In this document: positions 6,063-13,689 of the stretch, piece after piece | Position numbering within the stretch: the first letter of the stretch is position 1 | How the letters are laid out: each line of letters begins with the position of its first letter | Origin: Saprospiraceae bacterium | Lineage (GTDB): Bacteria > Bacteroidota > Bacteroidia > Chitinophagales > Saprospiraceae | Direction: 5' to 3' | Length of the DNA stretch: 13,689 bases | NCBI GenBank assembly: GCA_013361075.1 | Contig: JABWAJ010000092.1 | Span: 1 to 13,689 of the forward strand | Position numbers and translations under genes: made by a program | Notes under the pieces: model-generated | What the model was told of the DNA's origin: nothing | The model's input: only the letters and a program-made list of their open reading frames with translations | The model's database searches: none

Positions 6063-6992
6063 ATGAAAAAAAACACACTTCTTACCGCAATCGTCCTGAT
6101 GCTGGCGGCCTGCAGTGAAAAGCAATTATTTGATGCCTCAGGAACTTTTGAAGCCGAAGAAACCATGGTTTCTGCTGAAGGCACGGGGCTGATCAAAGTG
6201 CTTCGCCTCGAAGAAGGCCAGGTACTGAAAGCCGGTGAAAACATTGGCTACATTGACACGGTACAACTCCATCTGAAAAAGAAGCAGTTGGAAGCCCAGA
6301 TCAAAGCAATGGGAAGCAGGTTGCCCGATATTCCGGCACAGACCGGTTTTTACAAGCAGCAATTGGCCGTAGCCCAAAGCCGCCTCGACAACCTGCTGCA
6401 CGAGCAAAAGCGCATTCAGAATTTAGTCAAAGCAGACGCTGCTACGACCAAACAATTAGACGATGTGAATGGCCTGATTGACGAGGCCCGGAAGCAATTA
6501 GAGGTCGTTCGGAAGCAGGACGCCGCACAGGTTTCAATGCTGACCACACAGAGCGCGGCGTTGCGCAGCGATGTGCTGCCGTTGTACGTACAGATCGAAC
6601 AACTCAATGATCAAATAGCCAGGTGCTGCATTGTGAACCCGATTGACGGCACTGTGCTGACTCAATTTGCGGAAGCCAATGAAATGGCCGCGGCGGGGAA
6701 ACCGCTTTATAAAATTGCCAACCTGACACAAATGACGCTTCGGGCCTACGTCACAGGCGATCAATTTTCCAAAATTAAACTCAATCAGGTTGTCAATGTA
6801 CTGGTGGATCAAGGCGCTGAGGAGTACAAAACCTACCCCGGCGTCATTGAGTGGATCAGCGACAAAGCTGAATTTACGCCCAAAACCATCCAGACAAAAG
6901 CGGAACGCGCCAACCTGGTTTATGCTGTAAAAATTGGTGTCAAAAACGACGGCTTCCTGAAAATCGGGATGTATGGAGAAATAAAATTTTAA
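6063..6992 (+). CDS. HlyD-type periplasmic adaptor (membrane fusion protein), lipoprotein
   Basis: This 309-residue protein starts MKKNTLLTAIVLMLAAC, a clear lipobox (L-A-A-C) with Cys17 as the lipidated residue. Next comes the first half of a biotinyl-lipoyl-like domain (GTGLIKVLRLEEGQVLKAG, about 40-58), a long alpha-helical hairpin (about 68-185, rich in Q, K, L and A), the second lipoyl half (NPIDGTVLTQFAEANEMAAAGKPL) and a beta-barrel region with a characteristic end (LKIGMYGEIKF). Such adaptors connect the ABC pump to the TolC channel. It is somewhat shorter than E. coli YbhG (about 330 aa), which is not lipid-anchored in the same way. The first ATPase gene starts 3 nt after its stop, indicating tight co-expression. 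Confidence 0.93.
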   Translation: MKKNTLLTAIVLMLAACSEKQLFDASGTFEAEETMVSAEGTGLIKVLRLEEGQVLKAGENIGYIDTVQLHLKKKQLEAQIKAMGSRLPDIPAQTGFYKQQLAVAQSRLDNLLHEQKRIQNLVKADAATTKQLDDVNGLIDEARKQLEVVRKQDAAQVSMLTTQSAALRSDVLPLYVQIEQLNDQIARCCIVNPIDGTVLTQFAEANEMAAAGKPLYKIANLTQMTLRAYVTGDQFSKIKLNQVVNVLVDQGAEEYKTYPGVIEWISDKAEFTPKTIQTKAERANLVYAVKIGVKNDGFLKIGMYGEIKF

Positions 6993-6995
6993 ATC

Positions 6996-7940
6996 ATGCA
7001 GACAATCACGCTCAACGGCCTTACAAAGGTTTACGGAAAAGAAAAAATACCGGCAGTCAACGAGGTTTCGTTTTCGGTGGATCAGGGTGAATTGTTTGGC
7101 CTGATCGGGCCGGACGGCGCAGGCAAAACCAGTATTTTCCGCATGCTGACTACCGTATTGCTGCCCGATGGCGGAGGAGCAACAGTGAATGGGTTTGATG
7201 TGGTAAAAGATTACCGGCAAATCCGGAGTTCGGTAGGGTATATGCCCGGCAAATTTTCGCTGTATCCCGACCTGAGCATCGAGGAAAACCTGAGTTTTTT
7301 TGCTACGGTTTTCAACACGACCATCGAAGAAAATTACCACCTGATCCGGGATATTTACGTCCAGATTGAACCTTTTAAAAAAAGAAGAGCCGGAAAATTG
7401 TCGGGAGGCATGAAGCAGAAATTAGCCTTGTGCTGCGCCCTGATTCACAAACCCACCGTGCTGTTTTTAGACGAACCGACTACCGGGGTTGACCCCGTTT
7501 CCAGAAAAGAATTCTGGGAAATGCTGAAGCGCCTGAAAGCGCAAAACATCACCATTGTTGTTTCCACGCCGTACATGGACGAAGCCGCCTTGTGCGACCG
7601 GATTGCCCTGATGCAGGATGGAAAAATCCTGTCCATCGATACGCCTGCAAACATTGTCAGTGCTTACCCTGACCAGCTTTTTGCCGTTAAGGCCGACCGC
7701 ATGTATGCGCTATTGTCGGCTGTTGCCCGGTACGACAATACGATCAACAGCTATGCTTTTGGTGAATACGCACATGTCTCCCTGCCTGCTGCTTTGGGTC
7801 AGGAAGCTGCCGGAGCGGCACTGAAAAACTGGCTGGCGCAAACAGGTTTGGAAGCCCTGGAAGTGTTTCCGACCGAACCAACCATTGAAGATTGTTTCAT
7901 TAAGTTGACCATGGATCACCTCGCATCCGCCAAAAACTGA
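6996..7940 (+). CDS. ABC exporter ATPase subunit 1 (YbhF N-half-like), degenerate Q- and H-loops
   Basis: This 314-residue protein contains one ABC nucleotide-binding domain with Walker A GPDGAGKT (38-45), signature LSGGMKQKLAL (135-145) and Walker B VLFLDE (155-160) with its catalytic Glu160. Two conserved residues are missing: the Q-loop reads GYMPGKF, with Gly at 85 where Gln is expected, and the H-loop reads STPYMDEA, with Pro192 in place of His. Residues from about 220 form a C-terminal extension ending EPTIEDCFIKL, as in DrrA/YbhF-type ATPases. The sequence resembles the first half of the fused two-domain ATPase YbhF. It should pair with the product of the next gene (4-nt gap). The degenerate positions would all lie in the ATP site built on this subunit's Walker motifs. 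Confidence 0.95.
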   Translation: MQTITLNGLTKVYGKEKIPAVNEVSFSVDQGELFGLIGPDGAGKTSIFRMLTTVLLPDGGGATVNGFDVVKDYRQIRSSVGYMPGKFSLYPDLSIEENLSFFATVFNTTIEENYHLIRDIYVQIEPFKKRRAGKLSGGMKQKLALCCALIHKPTVLFLDEPTTGVDPVSRKEFWEMLKRLKAQNITIVVSTPYMDEAALCDRIALMQDGKILSIDTPANIVSAYPDQLFAVKADRMYALLSAVARYDNTINSYAFGEYAHVSLPAALGQEAAGAALKNWLAQTGLEALEVFPTEPTIEDCFIKLTMDHLASAKN

Positions 7941-7944
7941 GCGC

Positions 7945-8712
7945 ATGGAAAACCACAAGAACGGCAGGGGGGAAGAAGTTTCCATCCGGGCCGACAAACT
8001 GACCAAGCAGTACGGCGATTTTATTGCAGCCAATGCCATCAGTTTTGAAGTGTATAAAGGCGAAATTTTCGGGTTTCTGGGGGCCAACGGAGCTGGAAAA
8101 ACGACGGCTATGCGTATGCTTTGCGGCCTTTCAACCCCCTCTTCGGGCAGCGCCACCATCGCCGGATTCGACGTGTACAAAGAAACAGAGGAGATCAAAA
8201 AGAACATTGGCTACATGAGCCAGAAGTTTTCGCTGTATGAAGACCTGACCATACTGGAAAATATTCGGTTTTATGGTGGAATATATGGCCTTTCCCGGGG
8301 TGAACTCAGGGAGAAAAGCGCAGCTCTGATTGCCCGGCTGGGTTTGCAGGGCGAAGCGAACAAGCTGGTGGCTTCCCTGCCTTTGGGTTGGAAACAAAAG
8401 CTCGCGTTTTCGGTAGCGGTGCTGCACCAGCCGCGCATTGTTTTCCTGGACGAGCCAACGGGCGGAGTAGACCCGGTTACGCGTCGCCAGTTTTGGGATT
8501 TGATTTACCAGGCTGCTGACCAGGGAGTTACGATTTTTGTGACCACGCATTACATGGACGAAGCCGAATACTGCAACCGGATTTCGATTATGGTAGATGG
8601 AAGCATCGCCGCATTGGATACCCCCCATCGGCTGAAACAGCAATTTGGAGTAGCTTCGATGGATGAGGTTTTTTACCAATTGGCCCGGGAGGCAAAAAGA
8701 GCAGACGGATAA
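7945..8712 (+). CDS. ABC exporter ATPase subunit 2 (YbhF C-half-like), degenerate signature
   Basis: This 255-residue protein is a single ABC ATPase domain with Walker A GANGAGKT (46-53), Q-loop Gln93 (GYMSQKF), Walker B IVFLDE (165-170) with Glu170, and H-loop His202 (TTHYMDEAE). Its signature motif is LPLGWKQKLAF (145-155) where LSGGQ would be expected, so the Ser that contacts ATP gamma-phosphate is lost. In a heterodimer with subunit 1, this weak signature would face the site that already lacks Gln and His, while its own complete Walker, Q- and H-loops would face the normal LSGG of subunit 1. E. coli YbhF, as I recall it, has a similar LPLG motif in its second half, supporting kinship. 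The permease gene follows after 12 nt. Confidence 0.95.
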   Translation: MENHKNGRGEEVSIRADKLTKQYGDFIAANAISFEVYKGEIFGFLGANGAGKTTAMRMLCGLSTPSSGSATIAGFDVYKETEEIKKNIGYMSQKFSLYEDLTILENIRFYGGIYGLSRGELREKSAALIARLGLQGEANKLVASLPLGWKQKLAFSVAVLHQPRIVFLDEPTGGVDPVTRRQFWDLIYQAADQGVTIFVTTHYMDEAEYCNRISIMVDGSIAALDTPHRLKQQFGVASMDEVFYQLAREAKRADG

Positions 8713-8724
8713 TTAATTACCAGC

Positions 8725-9831
8725 ATGACACAATTCACCACTTTCATTAAAAAAGAATTTTACCACGTGTTGCGCGACAGAAAAACACTGTTGATCCTGT
8801 TTGGCATGCCGGTGGTACAAATTCTGATTTTTGGTTTTGCGCTCACAAACGAGGTCAAAAACTCCAAAATTGTCATTGCAGATGAAGCTAAAGACGAAGT
8901 TTCGACAGCCATCATCCGCAAAATCGAGGCAAGCCGGTATTTTGAAATTGAAAAAGCAGTGGCCAACCGACAGCAAATCGAGACAGTATTCAAAGAAGGA
9001 AAAGTGAAAGTCGCCCTGCTTTTTCCGGCAAATTTCAGCAAAGATTTGTTGCATCAAAACAAAGCGCAGGTGCAGATCCTGGCCGACGCCACTGATCCAA
9101 ACCATGCCACTGCCCTGACCAATTATTTGTCGTCCATCCTCCAGGATTATCAGTCGGAATTGAATGAAAACCAGGCCATCCCATACCGCATTGTTCCGGA
9201 AACCAGGATGCTGTACAACCCCCAGCTGAAAGGTGCCCACAATTTTGTGCCCGGGGTAATGGCCCTGGTGTTGATGCTGGTGTGCGTGATGATGACAGCC
9301 ATTTCCATTGTCAAAGAAAAAGAAACCGGCACAATGGAAGTCTTGCTGGTTTCACCGTTCAAACCGGTGTTGGTTATCCTTTCAAAAGCAATCCCCTACC
9401 TGATTTTGTCGCTGGTGAACGTAGGGTCCATTTTACTGCTGAGTGTTTTTGTGCTGGATTTGCCCATCAATGGCAGTTTGCCGCTCTTATTGGCAGAAAG
9501 CACGTTGTTCATCATTACCTGTCTGACGCTCGGAATTTTTATTTCCATCAAAACCGCTTCCCAACAAACGGCCATGCTGATTTCTCTGATGGGCATGTTG
9601 TTGCCCACCATGTTGTTCAGCGGGTTCATGTTTCCCATTGAAAATATGCCGATCCCGTTACAGGTCATCAGCAATATCATTCCCGCAAAGTGGTATTACC
9701 TCATCGTTAAGGACATCATGATCAAAGGATTAGGTTTTGAAGCCATTTGGAAAGAGACCCTGATTTTGGTTGGAATCACCTTGTTTTTGTTCGCCATTAG
9801 TTTAAAAAGCTTCAAAATCCGATTAGCATGA
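8725..9831 (+). CDS. ABC-2 type permease subunit 1 (YbhS/YbhR-like)
   Basis: This 368-residue membrane protein has the ABC-2 exporter topology: a cytoplasmic N-terminal amphipathic helix (FIKKEFYHVLRDRKTL), TM1 at about 23-42, a large extracytoplasmic domain at about 43-170, then TM segments at about 174-195, 222-245, 252-272, 280-303 and 345-362. Between TM2 and TM3 is the conserved cytoplasmic loop KEKETGTMEVLLVSPFKP, which contacts the ATPase. FSGFMFPIENMP after TM5 is the usual ABC-2 signature region. The size is close to YbhS and YbhR (about 370 aa). The last four bases (ATGA) overlap the start of the second permease gene, suggesting translational coupling and a heterodimeric permease. 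Confidence 0.94.
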   Translation: MTQFTTFIKKEFYHVLRDRKTLLILFGMPVVQILIFGFALTNEVKNSKIVIADEAKDEVSTAIIRKIEASRYFEIEKAVANRQQIETVFKEGKVKVALLFPANFSKDLLHQNKAQVQILADATDPNHATALTNYLSSILQDYQSELNENQAIPYRIVPETRMLYNPQLKGAHNFVPGVMALVLMLVCVMMTAISIVKEKETGTMEVLLVSPFKPVLVILSKAIPYLILSLVNVGSILLLSVFVLDLPINGSLPLLLAESTLFIITCLTLGIFISIKTASQQTAMLISLMGMLLPTMLFSGFMFPIENMPIPLQVISNIIPAKWYYLIVKDIMIKGLGFEAIWKETLILVGITLFLFAISLKSFKIRLA

Positions 9832-10946
9832 GAACCGTATTGTTTTTATTGCAAAAGGAGTTCCGGCAAATTTTTCGGAACAAGAGCATCCTTGCCATCA
9901 TCATGGTAATGCCCGTTGTACAACTCATCATCATGCCTTTAGCGGCAGATTATGAAGTAAAAAACATCAACCTTGCTGTTGTGGATCACGACCACTCTTC
10001 GTATTCCCGGCAGTTGATTTCCAAAATTACAGCCTCCGGATATTTCCGGCTTGCGGATTATTCCGCTACTTTTAAGGAAGCCATGAAATTTATTGAATCC
10101 GACCACGCCGACGTGGTGCTGGAAATTCCGCATGGGTTTGAAAAAAAACTGATCCGGGAAGACGAGCAACAGCTTTTCATCGCGGTAAATGCCATCAATG
10201 GCACCAAAGCGAACCTTGGCGGCGCTTATCTCGGACAGATTATCCGGGCTTACAATCAGGACATTCGCCTTGAGTTGGTACAACCCGGGCGGATCAACCC
10301 AATCCCCGTCATCGAAATTACCTCCTCCAACTGGTTCAACCCGCTGATGAATTACAAGTTCTTTATGGTGCCCGGTATCCTTGCCATTTTGGTCACCATG
10401 GTAGGCGGTTTTCTCACCTCTCTGAACATTGTACGGGAAAAGGAAATCGGGACAATCGAACAAATCAACGTGACGCCCATCAGAAAACACCATTTTATTC
10501 TTGGGAAGCTCATTCCCTTTTGGATCCTTGGAAATGTGGTTTTTACGGTGGGGCTTCTGGTTTCCTGGCTCGTTTATGGCATTGTGCCGGTCGGCAATCC
10601 TGGCGTTTTGTACAGTTTTATAGCTGTGTACCTGTTGGCCATTATGGGATTTGGACTACTGGTTTCTACTTTTTGTGAAACCCAGCAGCAGGCCATGTTC
10701 ATCATGTTTTTTTTCATGATGGTGTTTATTCTGATGGGCGGTTTGTTCACCCCCATCGAAAGCATGCCGGATTGGGCCAGGGCCATTGCTGCGTTTAACC
10801 CGGTGAGCTATCTGATCAATGTTATGCGCTTAGTCATTCTGAAAGGCAGCGGCTTTCGGGAAATTCTGCCGCATTTGGGCATCATTGCCGGTTTTGCTGT
10901 AGTGCTGAATAGCTGGGCAATTTTGAATTATAAAAAGACGACGTGA
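9828..10946 (+). CDS. ABC-2 type permease subunit 2 (YbhS/YbhR-like)
   Basis: This 372-residue protein is a paralogue of the preceding permease with the same plan: N-terminal LQKEFRQIFRNKSILAII leading into TM1, a periplasmic domain of about 130 residues, the coupling loop REKEIGTIEQINVTPIRKH between TM2 and TM3, further hydrophobic segments, and GGLFTPIESMPDWAR, matching the FP/TPIE-MP motif of ABC-2 permeases. It starts within the stop of its neighbour (ATGA overlap at 9828-9831). It is the last gene of the operon; a hairpin 20 nt downstream and the convergent surface-protein gene mark the end. Together the two permeases would form the inner-membrane channel. The substrate is unknown; the best-studied relatives export drugs or cations, so a toxic small molecule is the working guess. 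Confidence 0.94.
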   Translation: MRTVLFLLQKEFRQIFRNKSILAIIMVMPVVQLIIMPLAADYEVKNINLAVVDHDHSSYSRQLISKITASGYFRLADYSATFKEAMKFIESDHADVVLEIPHGFEKKLIREDEQQLFIAVNAINGTKANLGGAYLGQIIRAYNQDIRLELVQPGRINPIPVIEITSSNWFNPLMNYKFFMVPGILAILVTMVGGFLTSLNIVREKEIGTIEQINVTPIRKHHFILGKLIPFWILGNVVFTVGLLVSWLVYGIVPVGNPGVLYSFIAVYLLAIMGFGLLVSTFCETQQQAMFIMFFFMMVFILMGGLFTPIESMPDWARAIAAFNPVSYLINVMRLVILKGSGFREILPHLGIIAGFAVVLNSWAILNYKKTT

Positions 10947-10965
10947 AAAAAAATCCGGATATGGG

Positions 10966-11001
10966 ATAGAGCATGTCGGAAAATTCTCCAACATGCTCTA
11001 T
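10966..11001. terminator. Bidirectional hairpin between convergent genes
   Basis: ATAGAGCATGT (10966-10976) pairs with ACATGCTCTAT (10991-11001). Inside these, GGA (10978-10980) pairs with TCC (10987-10989) around a 6-nt loop, with one C/A mismatch. It lies between the ends of the exporter operon (10946) and the surface-protein gene (stop at 11021) and could serve both. There is no strong U-tract on the plus strand, so termination efficiency is uncertain. Confidence 0.6.
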
Positions 11002-11020
11002 ATCATGTGCTTCGCGGACT

Positions 11021-13689
11021 TTACCGCTCCACCACCACTCTCCGCCACATCACCTGGTCGTCAATAATGATTCTGGCTACATAAATGCCGGATGGGTAGT
11101 CGGATACCTGCAAATTAAACGTGTGCCGTGCCGAAAACACCTGCACCGGCTGTCGCAGCAGGCGCCCGTCAAAATCCAGCAAGGTGACTTCCAGGTTCGC
11201 CGCTTTTTCGCCGGCCACCTGAAGGTAAACCTCGTCTCCGGCAGGGTTTGGATACAGCAACAACTTATAGTCGGCTTCAGGCTCCGAAGCATTCGTCAGG
11301 CGGTCTACCACAAAGGTATCGAGGGAAATACAGCCGTTGAGGTCAACAACCGTCAGCAGGTATTCGCCCGCAGAAAGGCCGGTCAGGTCTTCCTGAGTAG
11401 AAATGATGGAGCCGTTAAACCGCCAGATGAAGGTGTACGGCGCTCCCTGGCCGCCGCCCGCTGTCACGGAAATCGCGCCGTTCATGCTGGTAGACAATTC
11501 TGCAACAAGCTCATCCAGTGTGATTTCAACCGGAGAAGGCGCCTCCAGGGTGAATGTCATCGTATCCACGCAACCGTTGGAATTGCCGGAAACAATGACG
11601 CTGTAAGTACCTGCACTCAATCCAACCGCGATGGAATCTGTTTGGCCTTCGGGGTCATCCCACTGGTAGGTATATCCTGCCGGGTCGCCGAATGGGGCTA
11701 ACAAAATTGAACCGTCAGCAGACTCTGCACAAAGCGGCGGAACCAGCTCAGCTGCGGGAGGTGCTGGTGTGATGAAATTGACACTGAATGAACAGGAGGC
11801 ACTGTTTCCGCCCGAGTCGGTTGCCTGCAAGGTGATCACGGTTTCGCCAACGGGGAAAACACTGCCGCTTGGCAACCCGGAGATCAATTCAACAGGAATG
11901 GTTAAAAAATCTTCGCCGCAAACTTCGACAAGGGGCAGTATTTCGTATTGATAGACGAGATTGCAACTCAAAACATTTACACTTAGCGGACAGAGTAAAT
12001 TCGGAGCAATGCTGTCCAGTATGGTAACCGGAAATCCAACCGCAGTTGCGTTTCCTGCAGCGTCAATTGCCGTTAAGGTCACTGTTTGCGTACCGGTTTC
12101 TACGCAGGAAAACTTCCGTTTGCTGAGTTGCCAATCAACGATGCCACAATTGTCCACACTGCCGTTATCTGCCATTTCAGGGGTAATTTCAACTTCTCCT
12201 GTGGCATCTAAGTACACTGTAAGGGGTTGGGCCACAACAACGGGCGGGGTAAGATCCGGCAGCAAGATCACAGCGATCGTTTGTTCTGCTTCGCAACCAT
12301 TGGCGTCGGTGACTACAATCGAATAGGTGCCGGCAGTCAATCCTTCAGCTGTCGGGGTAGTGTCGCCATTGCTCCACGTATAACCATAATCCGGGGTACC
12401 GCCGGTCACGCTGACGGTGGCGGAGCCTGTAGCATCACCCGGGCACAGGACATCCGTTTTTTGAACGGTAATTTCCAGCGCAAGCGGTTCCTCAACAGCC
12501 GCTGATGCCGTTAGCAGGCAATTGTTGGCGTCGGTTACACTGACAGAATATACCCCGGATGCAAGCCCGGAAATCAGGGATTCGTCGCCGCCATTCGACC
12601 AGACAAAAGTATAGGGTTCGGTGCCGCCGGTCACGACAACTTCAACGCTGCCACTCGAATCGCTGTGGCAAATCAGTGCATTGGCCGTTAATGCTGTTTC
12701 GAATCCATTACAAATAGAACTGTTGACTTCAGCTGAGGTTGAAGCGGTGCAGCCCTGGCCATCCGTAGCGGTCACACTGTAATTGCCGGGTGCCAGGCCA
12801 TTGATGGCGGCGGTAGTCGCGTCTGTATTCCAAATGAAAGTATAATCCGGAGTGCCACCAGTGACCATCGCTGTAGCAGTTCCATCTGCTGCACCGGCAG
12901 TTGTTTCTGCAGTTGTCACGATATTCACCACCAAGGCAGGAGGTTGTGATACAGTTACACTGCTGATCGCTGTGCAGTTGGCGTTGGTAGCCGTGACGCT
13001 GTAAGTGCCTGCTGCCAAACCAGTAACCTCGGCAGTAGTAGCGCCGGTAGACCAGACGTAACTGTAATTGCCATTCCCCCCCGAAGCTAAAGCGGTAGCT
13101 GTTCCGGTGCCTGCACCAAAACAATTGGCCGGCGTCGTTTGTGTCTCAAGGCCAAGGGCTGTATTCACCACAACGCTTACCTGATCCAGAGCGGAACAAC
13201 CGTTGCTTTGGTTGGTTAATGTCAGGGTATAGGTTCCTCCTGTGTTGACTATGGGCATGGCAGTTGCACCGCCGCTCACTACCCCCGGCCCACTCCAGGC
13301 ATAGACGAAGTTCGCGCCCGTCGAAGAACCGGTTCCGTCGAGGATTACCGTTGTATCGCCACAGGAGATGACCTGATCGGTACCTGCGTTTACCGTCGGT
13401 GCTGCTGTATCGCTATCCACAGTCACCTGGCTGGCTGCACTGCATCCGTTGCTTTGGTTGGTCACAGTCAGGGTATAAGTTCCGGCTACATTCACAATCG
13501 GAGTGGCGGTTGTGCCCCCGCTTACGATGCCCGGTCCGGCCCAGGCATAAGTCACGTTTGGACCGGAAGAGGAACCACTGCCGTCCAGGGTAACGGTTAC
13601 TGCACTGCAGGTAAGGGTTTGATTCGGGCCTGCATTGACTGTTGGGGGTGCCGTATTGCTTCCAACTTCTGTCTGGTCGCTTGAAGCGC
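11021..13689 (-). CDS. T9SS-secreted repeat surface protein (PKD-like, SprB, HYR), partial
   Basis: The frame is open from the right edge to a stop at 11021-11023, giving 889 codons of a larger protein whose N-terminus lies outside the window. A GTG at 13553-13555 is internal and not the start. In order from the N-terminal side: the tail of one 82-residue PKD/Ig-like repeat and two full copies (to about 13160), four SprB-type repeats (about 13147-12266, each with T-G-G-x-x-x-Y-x-Y/F-x-W and a GTYSVTVTDANGC-like end), two HYR-like domains (about 12247-11771, DNCGI and AGNATAV, then SGGNSASCSF), two diverged SprB-like repeats (about 11746-11300) and a C-terminal T9SS type A sorting domain (about 11263-11021: LLLYPNPAGDEVYL, DFDGRLL, YPSGIYVARI). 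Such proteins pass the outer membrane through the type IX system and are attached or released after removal of the end domain. An adhesion or motility role is plausible but not shown. Confidence 0.93.
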   Translation of the reverse strand, partial: ASSDQTEVGSNTAPPTVNAGPNQTLTCSAVTVTLDGSGSSSGPNVTYAWAGPGIVSGGTTATPIVNVAGTYTLTVTNQSNGCSAASQVTVDSDTAAPTVNAGTDQVISCGDTTVILDGTGSSTGANFVYAWSGPGVVSGGATAMPIVNTGGTYTLTLTNQSNGCSALDQVSVVVNTALGLETQTTPANCFGAGTGTATALASGGNGNYSYVWSTGATTAEVTGLAAGTYSVTATNANCTAISSVTVSQPPALVVNIVTTAETTAGAADGTATAMVTGGTPDYTFIWNTDATTAAINGLAPGNYSVTATDGQGCTASTSAEVNSSICNGFETALTANALICHSDSSGSVEVVVTGGTEPYTFVWSNGGDESLISGLASGVYSVSVTDANNCLLTASAAVEEPLALEITVQKTDVLCPGDATGSATVSVTGGTPDYGYTWSNGDTTPTAEGLTAGTYSIVVTDANGCEAEQTIAVILLPDLTPPVVVAQPLTVYLDATGEVEITPEMADNGSVDNCGIVDWQLSKRKFSCVETGTQTVTLTAIDAAGNATAVGFPVTILDSIAPNLLCPLSVNVLSCNLVYQYEILPLVEVCGEDFLTIPVELISGLPSGSVFPVGETVITLQATDSGGNSASCSFSVNFITPAPPAAELVPPLCAESADGSILLAPFGDPAGYTYQWDDPEGQTDSIAVGLSAGTYSVIVSGNSNGCVDTMTFTLEAPSPVEITLDELVAELSTSMNGAISVTAGGGQGAPYTFIWRFNGSIISTQEDLTGLSAGEYLLTVVDLNGCISLDTFVVDRLTNASEPEADYKLLLYPNPAGDEVYLQVAGEKAANLEVTLLDFDGRLLRQPVQVFSARHTFNLQVSDYPSGIYVARIIIDDQVMWRRVVVER
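12266..13147 (-). repeat. Four tandem SprB-type protein repeats
   Basis: Four diverged units of roughly 70-75 residues share the pattern C-x(4-6)-G-x-A/V-x(3)-V/S-G-G-x(3)-Y-x-F/Y-x-W-S/N, then G-L-x-x-G-x-Y-S-V, then C. They match the SprB repeat known from Flavobacterium gliding adhesins. Two more diverged copies lie at about 11300-11746. Confidence 0.75.
13160..13689 (-). repeat. Tandem 246-bp repeats encoding PKD/Ig-like domains
   Basis: Units at 13406-13651 and 13160-13405 encode 82-residue domains that begin A-x-P-T-V-N-A-G and contain Y-A-W-x-G-P-G and N-Q-S-N-G-C-S-A. By hand count about 54 of 82 residues are identical. The sequence from 13652 to the edge encodes the end of a third unit (ASSDQTEV...), so the array continues outside the window. 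Confidence 0.85.

Noticed and set aside
6534..7340. Minus-strand open frame of 268 codons across the adaptor and first ATPase genes
   Set aside because: It spans two convincing genes and their junction on the other strand and has no recognisable domain.
13553..13555. GTG as the start codon of the surface protein
   Set aside because: The frame stays open upstream and encodes the front half of the same repeat unit, so this is an internal Val codon.

Overview
The window looks like chromosomal DNA of a Bacteroidota bacterium, probably close to the Saprospiraceae/Lewinella group, although the genus cannot be fixed from sequence alone. The evidence is a giant surface protein built of PKD-like, SprB-type and HYR repeats that ends in a type IX secretion (T9SS) sorting domain, several promoters of the Bacteroidota form (TTG, 17-23 nt, TAnnTTTG), start codons without Shine-Dalgarno sequences, and lipoproteins typical of the phylum. 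No RNA genes, CRISPR arrays, transposases or insertion sequences were seen.

Layout: (1) Bases 1-1808, minus strand: a serpin-family lipoprotein and, downstream of it, the start of an unrecognised lipoprotein that runs off the left edge. (2) Bases 1809-2011: a divergent control region with a perfect 33-bp palindrome nested between two pairs of direct repeats. (3) Bases 2012-3623, plus strand: a short Crp/Fnr-type regulator, then a pirin-family cupin with an unusual N-terminal export-like extension, which has its own promoter. (4) Bases 3624-4103: a roughly 152-bp palindromic intergenic element with heptad repeats, a stretch with no clear gene, then an operator and a promoter. (5) Bases 4104-10946, plus strand: a compact seven-gene efflux operon, in order TetR-type repressor, TolC-type outer-membrane channel, HlyD-type adaptor lipoprotein, two separate ABC ATPases and two ABC-2 permeases. 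(6) A hairpin at 10966-11001 separates this operon from (7) the convergent C-terminal 889 codons of the T9SS surface protein, which runs off the right edge.

The efflux operon should build a complete tripartite exporter: the two permeases and two ATPases form the inner-membrane pump, the adaptor spans the periplasm and the TolC-type channel crosses the outer membrane. Its gene order resembles E. coli cecR-ybhGFSR, with a dedicated TolC added and YbhF present as two genes. The two ATPases carry complementary defects: the first lacks the Q-loop Gln and H-loop His, and the second lacks a normal signature motif. All three changes would fall in the same composite ATP site, leaving one canonical and one degenerate site. 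The same 16-bp palindrome (TTAATCA-WW-TGATTAA) occurs upstream of the tetR-like gene and again upstream of the tolC-like gene. It is the obvious candidate operator for the repressor.

The most interesting items are the paired operators, the asymmetric ATPase pair, the 33-bp palindrome with nested repeats, the large heptad-bearing inverted-repeat element and the exported pirin. None amounts on present evidence to a wholly new system.
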